This document shows positions 43,128 to 51,385 of a DNA stretch of 56,835 nucleotides, piece by piece. The notes beneath the pieces were generated by a model. It was not told where the DNA came from. It saw only the letters and a program-made list of their open reading frames with translations, and did no database searches. Origin of the DNA: Oscillospiraceae bacterium (lineage in GTDB: Bacteria; Bacillota; Clostridia; Oscillospirales; CAG-272). Both the position numbers and the translations under genes were made by a program. The stretch spans positions 1-56,835 of the forward strand of contig SVSP01000016.1 of NCBI GenBank assembly GCA_015064255.1, given 5' to 3'. Numbering within the stretch: the stretch's first letter is position 1; each line of letters starts with the position of its first letter.

Positions 43128-43910
43128 ATGAATACAGCACTCTATTCGCTTACAGAAATAAGACGCGCCGGTTTGCTTTCGCTCAGCGGCAACTCTCACA
43201 TCGCTCTCTTTATTGCGGTAGCCGTACTTCTCGTCGTAGCTTCATACTTTCTCGGAAGTATAAACTTCGCAATATACATATCAAAATCGGCATATAAAAA
43301 GGATATACGTACCTTCGGAAGCGGAAACGCGGGAAGCACTAACGTAATGAGAACCTTCGGCACAAAAGCCGCGCTCATCGTTCTTCTCGGAGATATTATG
43401 AAATCGTTTATAAGCGTTACTCTCACAATGCTTCTTTGCGGCGTTGAGGTCGCTTACGTTGCGGGACTTTCCGCAATGGTCGGACACTGCTATCCGATAT
43501 ATTATCAGTTCAAGGGCGGTAAAGGCTTCGCAACAGCCGCAGGACTCGTTCTTGCCGCAGATCCTCTTGCCTTCATTATTTGTGCTGTAATATTCGTTGC
43601 GGTCGTTGCTACTTCGAAGTTTATATCCGCAGGATCTATTATGGCGGCTATGTTCCTTCCGCTTGTACTCAATATGCTTTACAGATCAAGCGGCGGTCTT
43701 CCCGGCACAATGGCAATATGCTCTATTCTTCTCGCGCTTTTCATTATTTTCAGACACAAGGAAAACATCGCGCGCCTGATGAAGGGTGAGGAAAAGAAGT
43801 TCAGCTTCAAGAAAAGCGTCCCTACAAGCAACGAAACCGAAGCCGAAAACGCCGAAAACACCGTCGAAGAGGCAAATGACGGCGATAAAAACGCCGACGA
43901 GAGCAAATAA
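43128..43910 (+). CDS. plsY: Acyl-phosphate:glycerol-3-phosphate acyltransferase PlsY
   Basis: PlsY makes lysophosphatidic acid from acyl-phosphate and glycerol-3-phosphate. ATG 43128 follows TTGGAGGA, which an earlier in-frame TTG would overlap. The 260-residue protein has about five helices and the PlsY motifs SYFLGSINFA, FGSGNAGSTNVMRTFG, GHCYPIYYQFKGGKGFATA and RHKENIARLMKGEE. It has two unusual ends: an N-terminal extension of about 25 residues and an acidic tail (TEAENAENTVEEANDGDK). It lies behind der in one operon. Confidence 0.95.
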   Translation: MNTALYSLTEIRRAGLLSLSGNSHIALFIAVAVLLVVASYFLGSINFAIYISKSAYKKDIRTFGSGNAGSTNVMRTFGTKAALIVLLGDIMKSFISVTLTMLLCGVEVAYVAGLSAMVGHCYPIYYQFKGGKGFATAAGLVLAADPLAFIICAVIFVAVVATSKFISAGSIMAAMFLPLVLNMLYRSSGGLPGTMAICSILLALFIIFRHKENIARLMKGEEKKFSFKKSVPTSNETEAENAENTVEEANDGDKNADESK

Positions 43911-43985
43911 AAGCCTGTCGGAACCGTTTTGTTGAGAAAAATGTAAAGATTTTTCGTATTTTTTTCTGTTTTTTCAAAAATACTA

Positions 43986-44014
43986 TTGCATTTTTAAAAT
44001 CGTTGTGCTATAAT
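43986..44014 (+). promoter_or_regulatory. Sigma-A promoter of rpmB
   Basis: -35 TTGCAT (43986-43991), 17-nt spacer, -10 TATAAT (44009-44014). A short hairpin GACTTT-TCG-AAAGTC (44025-44039) sits at the very 5' end of the transcript. Confidence 0.75.
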
Positions 44015-44092
44015 CTTATGTGCTGACTTTTCGAAAGTCGTATTAAGGTAAAATAATAATAATATTTGTATATAAAATTGGAGGTGCAGAAT

Positions 44093-44278
44093 ATGGCAAA
44101 GTGTGATATCTGCGGAAAAGGTGTAACATTCGGACTCAGAGTTTCTCACTCTAACCGCAAAACAAACAGACAGTGGAAGCCTAACATCAGAACAGTAAAA
44201 GCTGACGTAAACGGAACTCACAAGACTCTTCATGTGTGCTCTCGTTGTCTCCGTTCCGGTAAGGTAACCAGAGTTTAA
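44093..44278 (+). CDS. rpmB: 50S ribosomal protein L28
   Basis: ATG 44093 follows GGAGGTG; the frame is open further upstream but without a ribosome site. The 61-residue protein begins MAKCDICGKGVTFGLRVSHS, has NRKTNRQWKPNIRTVK and ends with CSRCLRSGKVTRV. The two CxxC pairs make this the zinc-binding form. Confidence 0.97.
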   Translation: MAKCDICGKGVTFGLRVSHSNRKTNRQWKPNIRTVKADVNGTHKTLHVCSRCLRSGKVTRV

Positions 44279-44290
44279 TTAAGACGTACT

Positions 44291-45028
44291 ATGTTAAATA
44301 CGGCAAAATGTGAAGTGGACGAATTTTTTCGTCCATATTTGCTTTGTAGCGAAAATATCCGCGCCGAGGACGAATTTACTCTCGCGAAGCATTTTTCTCT
44401 TATCAAGCTTAAACCGTTTTCCTCTCTTCCCGATGCAGTGGCATCCCACGCGGATATGCTTCTCTGCCCCTTGGGAGATGCTCTCGCAGTACACGGACTT
44501 TACTACGCCGAAAACAAAGATCTCTTTGAGAAATTCAAAATCAAAACAGTACAGGCAAATGAGTCCGTCGGCAAAAAATATCCAAGCGATATTCTTTTGA
44601 ACGGGCTTTTTTTGTCGCAGGATCTTTACGGCAGGATCGACAGGCTTTCTTCCCTGCTGACAGAATATGCAAGCGAAAAGATCTTTGTAAAGCAGGGTTA
44701 TACCCGTTGTAGCGTGTGCAAGATAAACGAAAACGCTATAATAACAGCCGACAAAAGTATTGAAGTGGCGGCTTCGGCGCGCGGCGTTGACACTCTTTTG
44801 ATCTCGCCCGGAAATATTCTGCTCGACAGATACGATTACGGATTTATCGGCGGTGCATCGGTCACCTGCCGGGGCAAAATATTTTTCTTCGGAAATATAG
44901 AAAAACACCCCGATTACCTGAAAATGCGCGATTTTGCCGAAAAATATTCGGCAGAGCTCATTTCGCTGTCGTCTTTGCCGCTTTGCGACATCGGCGGAGG
45001 AGTAATATATGAACAAACTCATAAATAA
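44291..45028 (+). CDS. Unassigned protein resembling the DUF6873 / GME-fold group
   Basis: A 245-residue soluble protein. Recurring alpha/beta units are seen, e.g. ADMLLCPLGDALAVHGLYYA, KIFVKQGYTRCSVCKINENA, ASARGVDTLLISPGNILLDR and YGFIGGASVTCRGKIFFFGN. The GYTRCSVCKIN, GGAS and FFGN pieces recall a clostridial family described as having a guanidino-modifying-enzyme (pentein) fold; this is from memory and tentative. It starts 12 nt after rpmB without a clear ribosome site and overlaps the next gene by 20 nt, so it is expressed with both. Confidence 0.55.
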   Translation: MLNTAKCEVDEFFRPYLLCSENIRAEDEFTLAKHFSLIKLKPFSSLPDAVASHADMLLCPLGDALAVHGLYYAENKDLFEKFKIKTVQANESVGKKYPSDILLNGLFLSQDLYGRIDRLSSLLTEYASEKIFVKQGYTRCSVCKINENAIITADKSIEVAASARGVDTLLISPGNILLDRYDYGFIGGASVTCRGKIFFFGNIEKHPDYLKMRDFAEKYSAELISLSSLPLCDIGGGVIYEQTHK

Positions 45029-45758
45029 ACTCGAAAAGCTTTTTAAAATAAACCGAAATCCCGAGAACACCAAGGACACGATAAAACTTCTCGTTTTCAA
45101 ATCGGCACTTATCTGTATTTTTCTCGGAGTTTCGGCTTTTCTCATTTCGCTTTTCATAAATATTTTTATGATAGCACTTACCGCAGGAGATATTTACGAA
45201 TTTGACGAAATACAGTCTTCCGACCTCTCGGCTGACTGTGCCATAATACTCGGCTGTCAGGTCTTGCCTTCGGGACATCCGAGTACAATGCTCCGCCACA
45301 GACTTGAAACGGGCGCAGAGCTCTATTTCAGCGGCAAGGTCAAAAAAATAATAGTCAGCGGTGACCACGGCGCAGACCACTACGATGAATCGAACACTAT
45401 GAAGGACTATCTCATAGAGCTTGGAATTCCGTCAGAGGATATATTTATGGATCACGCGGGATTTTCGACCTACGATTCTATGAAAAGAGCCAAAGAGGTC
45501 TTCGGTGTTTCAAGCGCCGTTATAGTAACACAAAGATACCACCTTTACAGAGCGATGTACATAGGCAAAATGAACGGAATTGAAATTCACGGCGCATCCG
45601 CTTCGCTTGAGAGTTACGGACGTCAATGGTATTACGATCTGCGCGAATATGCCGCAAGATGCAAAGACTTTTTAATGACTTTATTTAACGCTTCGCCCGT
45701 TTTTCTCGGTGAAAAAATCGACATCGGCGGAAGCGGCGACGTTACAAACGATAAATAA
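45009..45758 (+). CDS. SanA/YdcF-like DUF218 membrane protein
   Basis: ATG 45009 follows GGAGGAG, which lies in the end of the preceding gene. The 249-residue protein has one N-terminal membrane helix (ALICIFLGVSAFLISLFI) and an extracytoplasmic DUF218 domain: CAIILGCQVLPSGHPSTMLR, KKIIVSGDHGADHYDESNTM, IPSEDIFMDHAGFSTYDSMK and AVIVTQRYHLYRAMYI. SanA proteins affect envelope barrier function and vancomycin resistance at high temperature in enterobacteria. The activity is unknown. Confidence 0.88.
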   Translation: MNKLINKLEKLFKINRNPENTKDTIKLLVFKSALICIFLGVSAFLISLFINIFMIALTAGDIYEFDEIQSSDLSADCAIILGCQVLPSGHPSTMLRHRLETGAELYFSGKVKKIIVSGDHGADHYDESNTMKDYLIELGIPSEDIFMDHAGFSTYDSMKRAKEVFGVSSAVIVTQRYHLYRAMYIGKMNGIEIHGASASLESYGRQWYYDLREYAARCKDFLMTLFNASPVFLGEKIDIGGSGDVTNDK

Positions 45759-45786
45759 TTAAATAATAATGATAGGAACTGAAATT

Positions 45787-46878
45787 ATGAAAGATCTCGC
45801 ATATTTCGATAAGAACTTCAAAATAGACCCGAGAATCGATCAAAAAATTCTCGACAGACTCAACTTTTTCGATCCTATGGAAGAACCGTTTGAAATAAAC
45901 GGTCTGATATACGATAACGCCCGCCTGCGCAGAGTGCCCGAATCGGTCGCAAAAAGCACGAGCGAGGGCGTTTACCATCTCCACACAAATACGGCAGGCG
46001 GAAGAATACGCTTTGCGTCAGACACGCGCTTCGTTGCTATCCGCGTAAAGCTTTCCGCAACTCCCGGAATGCCTCATATGACACTCCTCTGCAACTCGGG
46101 ATTCGATCTTTACGCTTCAGATATTGACGGAGAAAACAGTGAAGAACGCTATTTCGGCTCGCTTATTCCTCTTATGGGATATAAAGAAGGTTATGAAGCT
46201 ATCGTAGCTCTTCCCGACAAAAAAATGCGCTCCTTCACTATAAATATGCCTCTTTATCACGACGTAGATGAAATATACGTCGGACTTGAAAAAGACTCTC
46301 TGCTTTCTTCACCGACAAAGCTCGTTCAGCCGCCGATAGTTTACTACGGCTCTTCAATAACGCAGGGTGGATGCGCGAGCCGTCCGGGCGCTTCCTATCA
46401 GGCGATAATTCACAGAAAAATACCTTACGATTATATAAACCTCGGCTTTTCGGGCAACTGCAAAGGTGAGGACGCTATGGTTGACTACATAAGCTCTCTT
46501 GATATGAGCGTTTTCGTGTATGACTACGACCACAACGCCCCGACGTCCGAGCATCTGAAGAGCACACATCTTCGCGGATATAAAAAGATACGCGAAAAAA
46601 ATCCCTATCTGCCGATAATAATGATGTCAAGACCGAAATATTATCTTTCATCCGACGAGCTTCTCCGCATCGACATTATAAAGGAAACTCTCAAATACGG
46701 GCTCGAAAACGGCGATAAAAATCTTTATTTCATCGACGGCCGCGAGCTTCTCGACGAGGAAACACGCGAAATTGCCCTCGTTGACAACTGTCATCCCGCT
46801 GACTGCGGATTTAACTCAATGGCAAAAAGACTTCTGCCTGTTATAAAGGAAGCACTTAATATTCAGGGAACTTTTTGA
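45787..46878 (+). CDS. SGNH/GDSL hydrolase with N-terminal beta domain
   Basis: ATG 45787 follows AGGA; an ATG 18 nt upstream overlaps it. The 363-residue protein has a beta-rich N-terminal domain (about 30-175) and a C-terminal SGNH esterase domain. Block I is YYGSSITQGGC with nucleophile Ser190, then block II-like NLGFSGNCKGEDAMVDYI, block III-like VYDYDHNAPTSE and block V VDNCHPADCGF with the Asp-x-x-His pair. No signal peptide is present, so it acts in the cytoplasm. This two-domain form is common among carbohydrate esterases of gut Clostridia that remove acetyl groups. It lies a few kb before the carbohydrate-type cluster but on a separate transcript. Confidence 0.85.
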   Translation: MKDLAYFDKNFKIDPRIDQKILDRLNFFDPMEEPFEINGLIYDNARLRRVPESVAKSTSEGVYHLHTNTAGGRIRFASDTRFVAIRVKLSATPGMPHMTLLCNSGFDLYASDIDGENSEERYFGSLIPLMGYKEGYEAIVALPDKKMRSFTINMPLYHDVDEIYVGLEKDSLLSSPTKLVQPPIVYYGSSITQGGCASRPGASYQAIIHRKIPYDYINLGFSGNCKGEDAMVDYISSLDMSVFVYDYDHNAPTSEHLKSTHLRGYKKIREKNPYLPIIMMSRPKYYLSSDELLRIDIIKETLKYGLENGDKNLYFIDGRELLDEETREIALVDNCHPADCGFNSMAKRLLPVIKEALNIQGTF

Positions 46879-46893
46879 AAAATGATTTTCCCT
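46865..46893. repeat. Hairpin-B-like repeat piece over the SGNH stop codon
   Basis: AGGGAA (46865-46870) and TTCCCT (46888-46893) flank CTTTTTGAAAAA, the core of repeat hairpin B. An inverted fragment TTTCAGTAAAGTTTTGGGA follows, as it does downstream of ruvB. Confidence 0.5.
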
Positions 46894-46952
46894 TTCAGTA
46901 AAGTTTTGGGAGATTCTTAAGTTGAGTTTAGGGCAAAGCCACAATAAAAATT

Positions 46953-46989
46953 TCACCCGAAAGTGAGTAAAACGCTCATTTTCGGGTGA
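46953..46989. terminator. Bidirectional terminator between the SGNH hydrolase and apbE
   Basis: TCACCCGAAAGTGAG (46953-46967) pairs with CTCATTTTCGGGTGA (46975-46989) with a single G-T wobble. A-tract and T-tract flank it, serving both convergent genes. Confidence 0.9.
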
Positions 46990-47005
46990 TTTTATTTATA
47001 TCTAC

Positions 47006-48037
47006 TTATTTTGCCGGAAATCCGTCGGTCATTTCGGTTTTTCCGTCGCTGTATATCCAAAATGCTTCAATACCGAGCTCTTCGCAGAGCTTTTTGCCGC
47101 TTTCGATATCGGTAATAAAAAGCGCAGTTGACATAGCATCGGCAAGTCCGCTGTCAGACGCCATAACCGTTACAGATACAAAATAATCAGCAGGCATATT
47201 TGTTTCGGGGTCGATTATGTGGTGATATCTCTTACCGTCCACCGTATAATATCTCTGATACGAGCCGCTTGTAACGAGAGATGCGTCGGATATCTTCACA
47301 ACGGCAGGATAATCGTTTCCGCCGCTTGGGTCGCTTATTCCGATCGACCATTTTTCACCGTTCGGTTTGGCACCGACGGTACAGACGTTTCCGCCCGCGC
47401 TTATAAGCACGCCCGTATATCCAAGACTTTCAAGCTCACGTGCCACCTTTTCGACGGCATAACCCTTTGCAAGTGCGCCGACGTCAAGTGAAATATTTTC
47501 GTCGCTTATATATATTTCGTTATTTTCCGTATCTACAATGACCTTGTTTATATCGCAGTTCAGCGCCTTTTCATCAAGAAGACTTTCGGGCGGAAGCTCG
47601 GCTTTCTCGGGGAAGGATATTCCCGCCTCTCGGTAGTCGTGCCAGATTTTCAGAACACTCCCCATAGCTATATTGACCTTACCGCTTGTTATATCATATA
47701 CTGTTTTTGCGTACGAGATAAAATCCACAAGCTCTTTATCGACCGTAACGGGTGCTTTTCCCGCGTTTTTATTGACGGTACAGAGGTTATTTATCCCGTC
47801 ATATTCGTCGTAAATGTCGAAAAGCTTGTTGTAGTAATCAAACCTTTCGCAGACAGTATCCCACATATTTTCAAAATCACTCTCGCTCATATATGCGCTG
47901 ACCGTCGTTACGGTATCAAACCATTCAAAAGAGGTTTCGCTTTTGAGCTTGGTATCCTTACAGGAAGAAAGCGAAAAAAGCATTAAAATCAAAATGACAA
48001 AGGCTGTCAAGTGGCGCGAAGATATATTTATTTTCAA
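47006..48037 (-). CDS. apbE: FAD:protein FMN transferase (ApbE family), lipoprotein
   Basis: ApbE attaches FMN covalently to Thr/Ser of partner proteins such as Rnf or Na+-NQR subunits. TTG 48037 is chosen because AAAGGCGGTG lies 8 nt before it. The ATG at 48058 would have a leader of only about 10 nt from the promoter at 48075-48103 and no ribosome site. The product of about 343 residues has a lipoprotein signal ending LFSLSSC, so it is held outside. Domain landmarks are FEWFDTVTTVSAYM, VNIAMGSVLKIWHDYREAG, LDVGALAKGYAVEKVA, GVLISAGGNVCTVG, YHHIIDPETNMPAD and SGLADAMSTALFITD. No Rnf genes are in the window. Confidence 0.92.
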   Translation of the reverse strand: MKINISSRHLTAFVILILMLFSLSSCKDTKLKSETSFEWFDTVTTVSAYMSESDFENMWDTVCERFDYYNKLFDIYDEYDGINNLCTVNKNAGKAPVTVDKELVDFISYAKTVYDITSGKVNIAMGSVLKIWHDYREAGISFPEKAELPPESLLDEKALNCDINKVIVDTENNEIYISDENISLDVGALAKGYAVEKVARELESLGYTGVLISAGGNVCTVGAKPNGEKWSIGISDPSGGNDYPAVVKISDASLVTSGSYQRYYTVDGKRYHHIIDPETNMPADYFVSVTVMASDSGLADAMSTALFITDIESGKKLCEELGIEAFWIYSDGKTEMTDGFPAK

Positions 48038-48074
48038 GCAGATAACACCGCCTTTCATAAAACTCTGCTTTTAG

Positions 48075-48103
48075 ATTATAACACCGCATTTTTCGCGTGT
48101 CAA
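48075..48103 (-). promoter_or_regulatory. Sigma-A promoter of apbE
   Basis: Minus strand -35 TTGACA (48098-48103), 17-nt spacer, -10 TATAAT (48075-48080), a perfect consensus. It is divergent from the promoter at 48178. Confidence 0.85.
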
Positions 48104-48177
48104 GCCGTATTTTCATATTATTAATGCAATAAACGGCAATAAACGACAAAAAATTAACACTCTTAGATAATTTTCTA

Positions 48178-48206
48178 TTGACAGCACTGAAAGTGCGTGA
48201 TATAAT
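48178..48206 (+). promoter_or_regulatory. Sigma-A promoter of the carbohydrate-type cluster, with a palindrome in the spacer
   Basis: -35 TTGACA (48178-48183), 17-nt spacer, -10 TATAAT (48201-48206). The spacer holds the inverted repeat GCACT-GAA-AGTGC (48184-48196), a possible operator. Confidence 0.8.
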
Positions 48207-48271
48207 ATAGTGTTAAATTTGCAAGGTATTATTATATTTTTATACTGATTATTTACTAAAAGGATCCGAAT

Positions 48272-49078
48272 ATGGAAAACAAGATCAGCAAACCCAAAAT
48301 AGCGCTTCTGTGCGACTATGGACTCGATGATGCTGCCGCTACTGCTTTTATACTTGAGCGCAGATATATGTTTGATAAGATAAGCATACTCCCTATCGCA
48401 GGTAATATGCCTCTGTCGGTTTCTATGCATAACGCCAAGCGTATTCTCAGTAATTTCGGCGGTCCGCTTGAGAACGTTGTGCTTGTAGATACTTCATCTA
48501 TTTCGCAACCCGAAGAAAACCTTCCCGAAATTCACGGCAAAGACGGTATGGGAGATATTTTCTCTCCCGTTTACGAGGATATCGTAAATACGGTAAAATA
48601 CGACAGCTTTATAGATTCTCTCACAGATGAGATTATCGTAAGCCTCGGTCCGTGCACGGTAACGAAGGACATTCTCGAAAGGTCGCCCGATCACAAGCTT
48701 ATAATTATGGGCGGAAATATTTCCGAAGAACCGAATTACAAGGGATATGAATTCAATCACGGAATGGATCCCGACGCCTTTTCTTACTGTGTGAAGCATC
48801 CGCACGTTATCCTTACTCTCGATTCGTGCAGAAATCCGCTTTGCGACTTTTCAAAAATCGAAGCAAACGGAAATTCACTACTTGAAAAATTCACGAGAAA
48901 AGCAGTTCTACTGTCAGAAAGACGAAACAGACCGGCCTGCTATATATACGACCTTATAGCGGTGCAGTATCTGTTCTTTCCGGAACGCTTTGAATGCGAA
49001 ATAAAAAATGACAGCTTTGGAAATTCTCTGAACACAGCATTCTACACGGCAAAAAATCCGATAGTAAATTTCCGGTAA
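48272..49078 (+). CDS. Nucleoside-hydrolase-like protein
   Basis: A 268-residue protein with the inosine-uridine nucleoside hydrolase layout. IALLCDYGLDDAAATAFILE matches the DxDPGxDD calcium site but lacks the first Asp (Leu-Cys in its place). It continues with PIAGNMPLSVSMHNAKRILS, VSLGPCTVTKDILERSPDHK, LIIMGGNIS and FNHGMDPDAFSYCVKH, which corresponds to the distal N...DPEA metal site. These enzymes split N-ribosidic bonds. With one ligand changed, activity on other glycosides or loss of activity is possible. It is the first gene of the plus-strand cluster and is 58 nt from the hydratase gene. Confidence 0.8.
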   Translation: MENKISKPKIALLCDYGLDDAAATAFILERRYMFDKISILPIAGNMPLSVSMHNAKRILSNFGGPLENVVLVDTSSISQPEENLPEIHGKDGMGDIFSPVYEDIVNTVKYDSFIDSLTDEIIVSLGPCTVTKDILERSPDHKLIIMGGNISEEPNYKGYEFNHGMDPDAFSYCVKHPHVILTLDSCRNPLCDFSKIEANGNSLLEKFTRKAVLLSERRNRPACYIYDLIAVQYLFFPERFECEIKNDSFGNSLNTAFYTAKNPIVNFR

Positions 49079-49136
49079 AAACAACAGATATTAACTTAAT
49101 CTATAACACTTTCACGAAAGGTTTAAAAAACAACAG

Positions 49137-51341
49137 ATGGTAAAGATCACAAATCACGGTATATTTTACCGCCACGGCGAGATTTCCGACGTAAGAGGTA
49201 TGTCAAAGGAAGAGGCTCGCAGAAATACTATGTCATATTCGATTTTGAACGCGCATAACGTATCAAAAAATCCCGATTATCTCAATATTAAATTCGACGC
49301 CATGGCTTCTCACGATATAACCTACGTCGGAATTATTCAGACCGCAAAGGCAAGCGGACTTAAGGAGTTCCCTATTCCTTACGTACTTACAAACTGCCAC
49401 AACTCGCTCTGTGCTGTCGGCGGTACTATCAATGAGGACGACCACCTTTTCGGTCTGTCTGCCGCAAAGAAATACGGCGGTATATACGTTCCCGCGCATC
49501 AGGCTGTTATTCACTCTTTTATGCGTGAAAACTTCGCAGGCTGCGGAAAAATGATCCTTGGATCTGACAGCCATACAAGATACGGTGCTATCGGCTGTAT
49601 GGCGATCGGCGAAGGCGGTCCCGAGCTTGTAAAACAGCTTCTTAAACGCACTTACGACATAAAATACCCCGAAATTATATGCGTTCACCTTACAGGCGCG
49701 CCTAAAAAGGGTGTCGGTCCTCAGGACGTAGCGCTCGCTCTTATCGGTGCGGTATTTAAGTCGGGATTTGTAAAGAACAAGGTTCTCGAATTCGTAGGCG
49801 AGGGTATTGCTTCTCTTCCTATGGAATTCCGTAACGGCATCGACGTTATGACCACCGAAACGACCTGCCTCTCTTCTATATGGGAAACAGACAAAAAGAC
49901 AGAAGAATATCTCACACGCCACGGAAGAAAGGGAGATTACTACAAGCTCGCGCCTCACGGAACGGCTTATTACGACGGTCTTGTTGAGATCGATCTCTCC
50001 ACTATTGAGCCTATGATTGCTCTTCCCTTCCATCCGAGCAATACTTATACAATAAGAGAGTTTCTTGCAAATGCTCCCGAAATTCTTGCCGAAACAGAAA
50101 AGACCGCAGTTGAACAGCTCGGTATTCCCGAAGGCAGACTTGATCTTCAAAGCAAGTTCTATGACGGAAAGATGCACATAGACCAGGGTGTTATCGCAGG
50201 ATGTGCAGGCGGTACTTTTGACAATCTTACAGCCGCAGCAGATATTCTCCGCGGCAAGAGCACGGGCAACGGAGCCTTCTCCCTCTCGGTATATCCCGCA
50301 AGCCAGCCCGTTCTTCTCGAGCTTATGAAGACAGGCGTAGCGCAGACTCTCGTCGAGTCGGGCGCAACCCTTCGTACCGCTTTCTGCGGACCTTGCTTCG
50401 GTGCAGGCGACGTTCCCGCGTGCGGCGGACTCTCTATAAGACATTCCACAAGAAACTTCCCCAACCGCGAAGGCTCGAAGCCGAGCGACAATCAGATCGC
50501 GGCAGTAGCTCTTATGGACTCACGTTCTATCGCGGCAACTGCGGCAAACGGCGGAATACTCACTCCTGCAGACGAATTCGAGGGCGAATTCACAGTTTGC
50601 GATTACAATTTCGACAGCGGAGTTTACGACAACCGCGTTTACAACGGCTTCGGCAATCCCAAGCCCGAGGTAGAACTTGTTCTCGGCCCGAACATCACAG
50701 ACTGGCCCGAAATGCCCGCACTTGCCGACAACGTGCTTATCAAGGCAGTTTCTATCATTAATGACCCCGTTACTACGACCGACGAGCTTATCCCTTCGGG
50801 AGATACCTCTTCTTACCGTTCCAACCCGATAAGACTCGCTCAGTTTACACTTTCCCGCAAGGATCCCGAGTACGTTTCCGAAGCGAAAAAGGCGCTTGAA
50901 GCTCCCGCACAGTGCATACTTGACAGAGTTTCCGAAATTCTCGGCAAGAACACGACGGCTTCCGAGCTTCAGATAGGAAGCACAGTCTGCGCTCTTCGTC
51001 CGGGCGACGGAAGCGCGCGAGAGCAGGCGGCATCCTGTCAGAGAGTTCTCGGCGGAACTGCAAACATCGCTCTCGAATATGCAACAAAGCGTTATCGCTC
51101 CAATCTTATCAACTGGGGTATGCTTCCCTTCACATACAAGGGAGACCTCAAGATCGAAAAGGGTGACTATGTTCTCGTCCCCAATGTTCGCGAAGCAGTT
51201 ATTTCGGGCGCGGAAAAGGTAGAAGCTTACGTTATAAACACCGAAAAGACAGAAAAGATCGAGCTTCTTCTCGAAAATCTTTCGGCAGGTGAAAGAGAGA
51301 TCCTCTCCGACGGCTGTCTTATCAACCATTACGCAAAATAA
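49137..51341 (+). CDS. Aconitase-family hydratase (YbhJ-like)
   Basis: A 734-residue protein of the aconitase superfamily, similar in layout to the uncharacterised E. coli hydratase YbhJ. It has PIPYVLTNCHNSLCAVGGTI, MILGSDSHTRYGAIGCMAIG, the cluster-ligand Cys regions AGCAGGTFDNL and FCGPCFGAGDVPACGG (CxxC), NFPNREGSKPSDNQIAAVAL and a C-terminal swivel-like domain (RSNLINWGMLPFTY). Such enzymes use a [4Fe-4S] cluster to add or remove water from hydroxy acids. Citrate metabolism is unlikely given the neighbours: a sugar-acid substrate is inferred. AAAGG lies 15 nt before ATG 49137, a rather long gap. Confidence 0.85.
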   Translation: MVKITNHGIFYRHGEISDVRGMSKEEARRNTMSYSILNAHNVSKNPDYLNIKFDAMASHDITYVGIIQTAKASGLKEFPIPYVLTNCHNSLCAVGGTINEDDHLFGLSAAKKYGGIYVPAHQAVIHSFMRENFAGCGKMILGSDSHTRYGAIGCMAIGEGGPELVKQLLKRTYDIKYPEIICVHLTGAPKKGVGPQDVALALIGAVFKSGFVKNKVLEFVGEGIASLPMEFRNGIDVMTTETTCLSSIWETDKKTEEYLTRHGRKGDYYKLAPHGTAYYDGLVEIDLSTIEPMIALPFHPSNTYTIREFLANAPEILAETEKTAVEQLGIPEGRLDLQSKFYDGKMHIDQGVIAGCAGGTFDNLTAAADILRGKSTGNGAFSLSVYPASQPVLLELMKTGVAQTLVESGATLRTAFCGPCFGAGDVPACGGLSIRHSTRNFPNREGSKPSDNQIAAVALMDSRSIAATAANGGILTPADEFEGEFTVCDYNFDSGVYDNRVYNGFGNPKPEVELVLGPNITDWPEMPALADNVLIKAVSIINDPVTTTDELIPSGDTSSYRSNPIRLAQFTLSRKDPEYVSEAKKALEAPAQCILDRVSEILGKNTTASELQIGSTVCALRPGDGSAREQAASCQRVLGGTANIALEYATKRYRSNLINWGMLPFTYKGDLKIEKGDYVLVPNVREAVISGAEKVEAYVINTEKTEKIELLLENLSAGEREILSDGCLINHYAK

Positions 51342-51385
51342 ATTAAAATAAATTCTGAATACGTATTTGCAAAGGAGTTCCTGAT

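Noticed and set aside
48059-48271. Riboswitch between the divergent apbE and nucleoside-hydrolase-like promoters
   Set aside because: The stretch is taken up by two consensus promoters and short A+T-rich leaders; no FMN-type or purine-type conserved core is visible.
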